Shown: one piece after another, positions 63,409-64,000 of the stretch
How positions within the stretch are numbered: position 1 is the first letter of the stretch
Layout: every line of letters begins with the position of its first letter
Assembly (NCBI GenBank): GCA_031413815.1
Contig: JANOFU010000102.1
Location: 108,841-172,840, forward strand
Reading direction: 5' to 3'
Length of the DNA stretch: 64,000 nt
From: JAGVSR01 sp031413815
GTDB taxonomy: Bacteria; Pseudomonadota; Alphaproteobacteria; Rhizobiales; Hyphomicrobiaceae
The notes under the pieces: generated by a model
The model's input: only the letters and a program-made list of their open reading frames with translations
What the model was told of the DNA's origin: nothing
The model's database searches: none
Translations under genes and position numbers: made by a program

Positions 63409-64000
63409 GTAAGGGCCCTTCTGTTCGATGTGCCGCGCAACGCGTGGTGCGAAGTGCGGGTCTTGTCCCTCCGGCGCAAAGCCTCTGCTGGACCGGGAAA
63501 GGCCCACCAGGTACCCATAGAGTGAAGACACCGGGAGACGGGCAAGCGCTTGACACATCAAGCGATCTGCCACTCCGTGTTGGGTTTGCTGGGATGATTT
63601 TGATGGCATCCGGCCAATACAACATGGCCCCCCGTTCAGCCTCCAACCGGAGCGGGTGACCGGCGGGTTATACGCGAATTGACGGCCGAGGCAAGGGGAG
63701 GGGGTTTGAACCAGAACCATTTTGACATCCCGGCGGGAGCCGGGACCCGGCAGAAGCGTGGGTCATCTCTCCATATCGTCATCCCCGCGCCCTTGAGCGG
63801 AGCGAACGGGAAATACGGCGGGGATCCAGGCAAGCTGGTGGCTGGGTGAGATGCGAGACCGAGCAAGGTGCCTTTTCCTTTTTGTACTGACGCTTGTCTG
63901 GGTGGCCGCCTGTGCTCGCTGCGCTCCCATCGCTGACGCGACGCGGCCATGACGGGAAAGATGAGCCACGGCTCCCGCACTCCGCGATCTTGCGATCCTT
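63409..64000. other. Region upstream of rpsF
   Basis: 592 nt to the window end. It must contain the ribosomal operon promoter (not assigned). 63841-63984 is repeat copy B. Small ORFs here are repeat translations or shadows. No gene supported. Confidence 0.55.
63841..63984 (+). repeat. About 144-bp dispersed repeat, copy B
   Basis: Matches 13536-13678 in the same orientation. Shared blocks: GCTGGGTGAG at the left, TGACGCTTGTCTGG, TGGCCGCCTGTGCTCGCT, GCTGACGCGACG and GGCCATGACGGGAAAGA, with scattered substitutions. It lies upstream of rpsF. Confidence 0.8.

Overview
This 64 kb window is from a chromosome of an alphaproteobacterium, most likely order Hyphomicrobiales (Rhizobiales). Evidence: moderately high GC; the housekeeping gene order; a GTTC-N7-GTTC LexA operator; Porin_2-type porins with the mature start ADLGGNCCADLEER; a ChrR-type zinc anti-sigma factor; and a large membrane-anchored coiled-coil protein resembling the GPR/RgsE polar-growth scaffold of that order. 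Genus cannot be fixed from the sequence alone. I see no tRNA or rRNA gene, CRISPR array, transposase or phage gene.

Layout. 0-6 kb (+): 3' part of a D-Ala-D-Ala carboxypeptidase, then tmk, holB, metG, tatD and an MBL hydrolase, tightly packed. 6-15.3 kb (-): SDR, purF, cvpA, radA, alr, dnaB, gltX. 15.4-19.6 kb: comEC (+), lexA (-) with an SOS box, kdsA (+). 20-28 kb: an envelope-stress locus with FAD oxidoreductase, DUF1365 and cyclopropane-fatty-acid-synthase-like genes (+), then SDR, chrR and an ECF sigma factor (-), a CPA2 antiporter and a fasciclin-domain protein. 28-34 kb (+): central carbon and cofactor genes tkt, pgk, gph, ccdA, thiD. 34-45 kb: FadL-type outer membrane protein, MFS permease, dipeptide epimerase, the coiled-coil scaffold, an Hpt protein, a ferredoxin and its NADP reductase, a FemAB/CelD-like acyltransferase and a lipoprotein. 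45-52 kb (-): a VWA protein and three tandem paralogous porins, separated by terminators and composite palindromic repeats. 52-58.6 kb: opgG-opgH (osmoregulated periplasmic glucans, +), ycjX-ycjF (-) and a 32-residue membrane peptide. 58.8-63.4 kb: epmA (-) and efp (+) divergent, then rplI, DUF2232, rpsR, rpsF (-).

The main unexplained structure is repetitive DNA. (1) A 13-bp odd palindrome, GGTGTCAGACACC and its complement, occurs as inverted pairs with a 7-nt spacer at four loci. (2) A longer composite repeat, built on the compensatory variant GGTGCC(A/T)GGCACC, occurs four times between 45.1 and 58.8 kb, mostly around the porin array. (3) A separate direct repeat of about 144 bp occurs upstream of dnaB and upstream of rpsF. 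Two genes (epmA, alr) take their last codons and stop from repeat DNA.

Other points of interest are a singlet-oxygen/furan-lipid-like sigma regulon, a ribosomal protein S6 with a 117-residue RGG-type tail, the coiled-coil scaffold, and a possible small RNA ending at a strong terminator near 34.0 kb.
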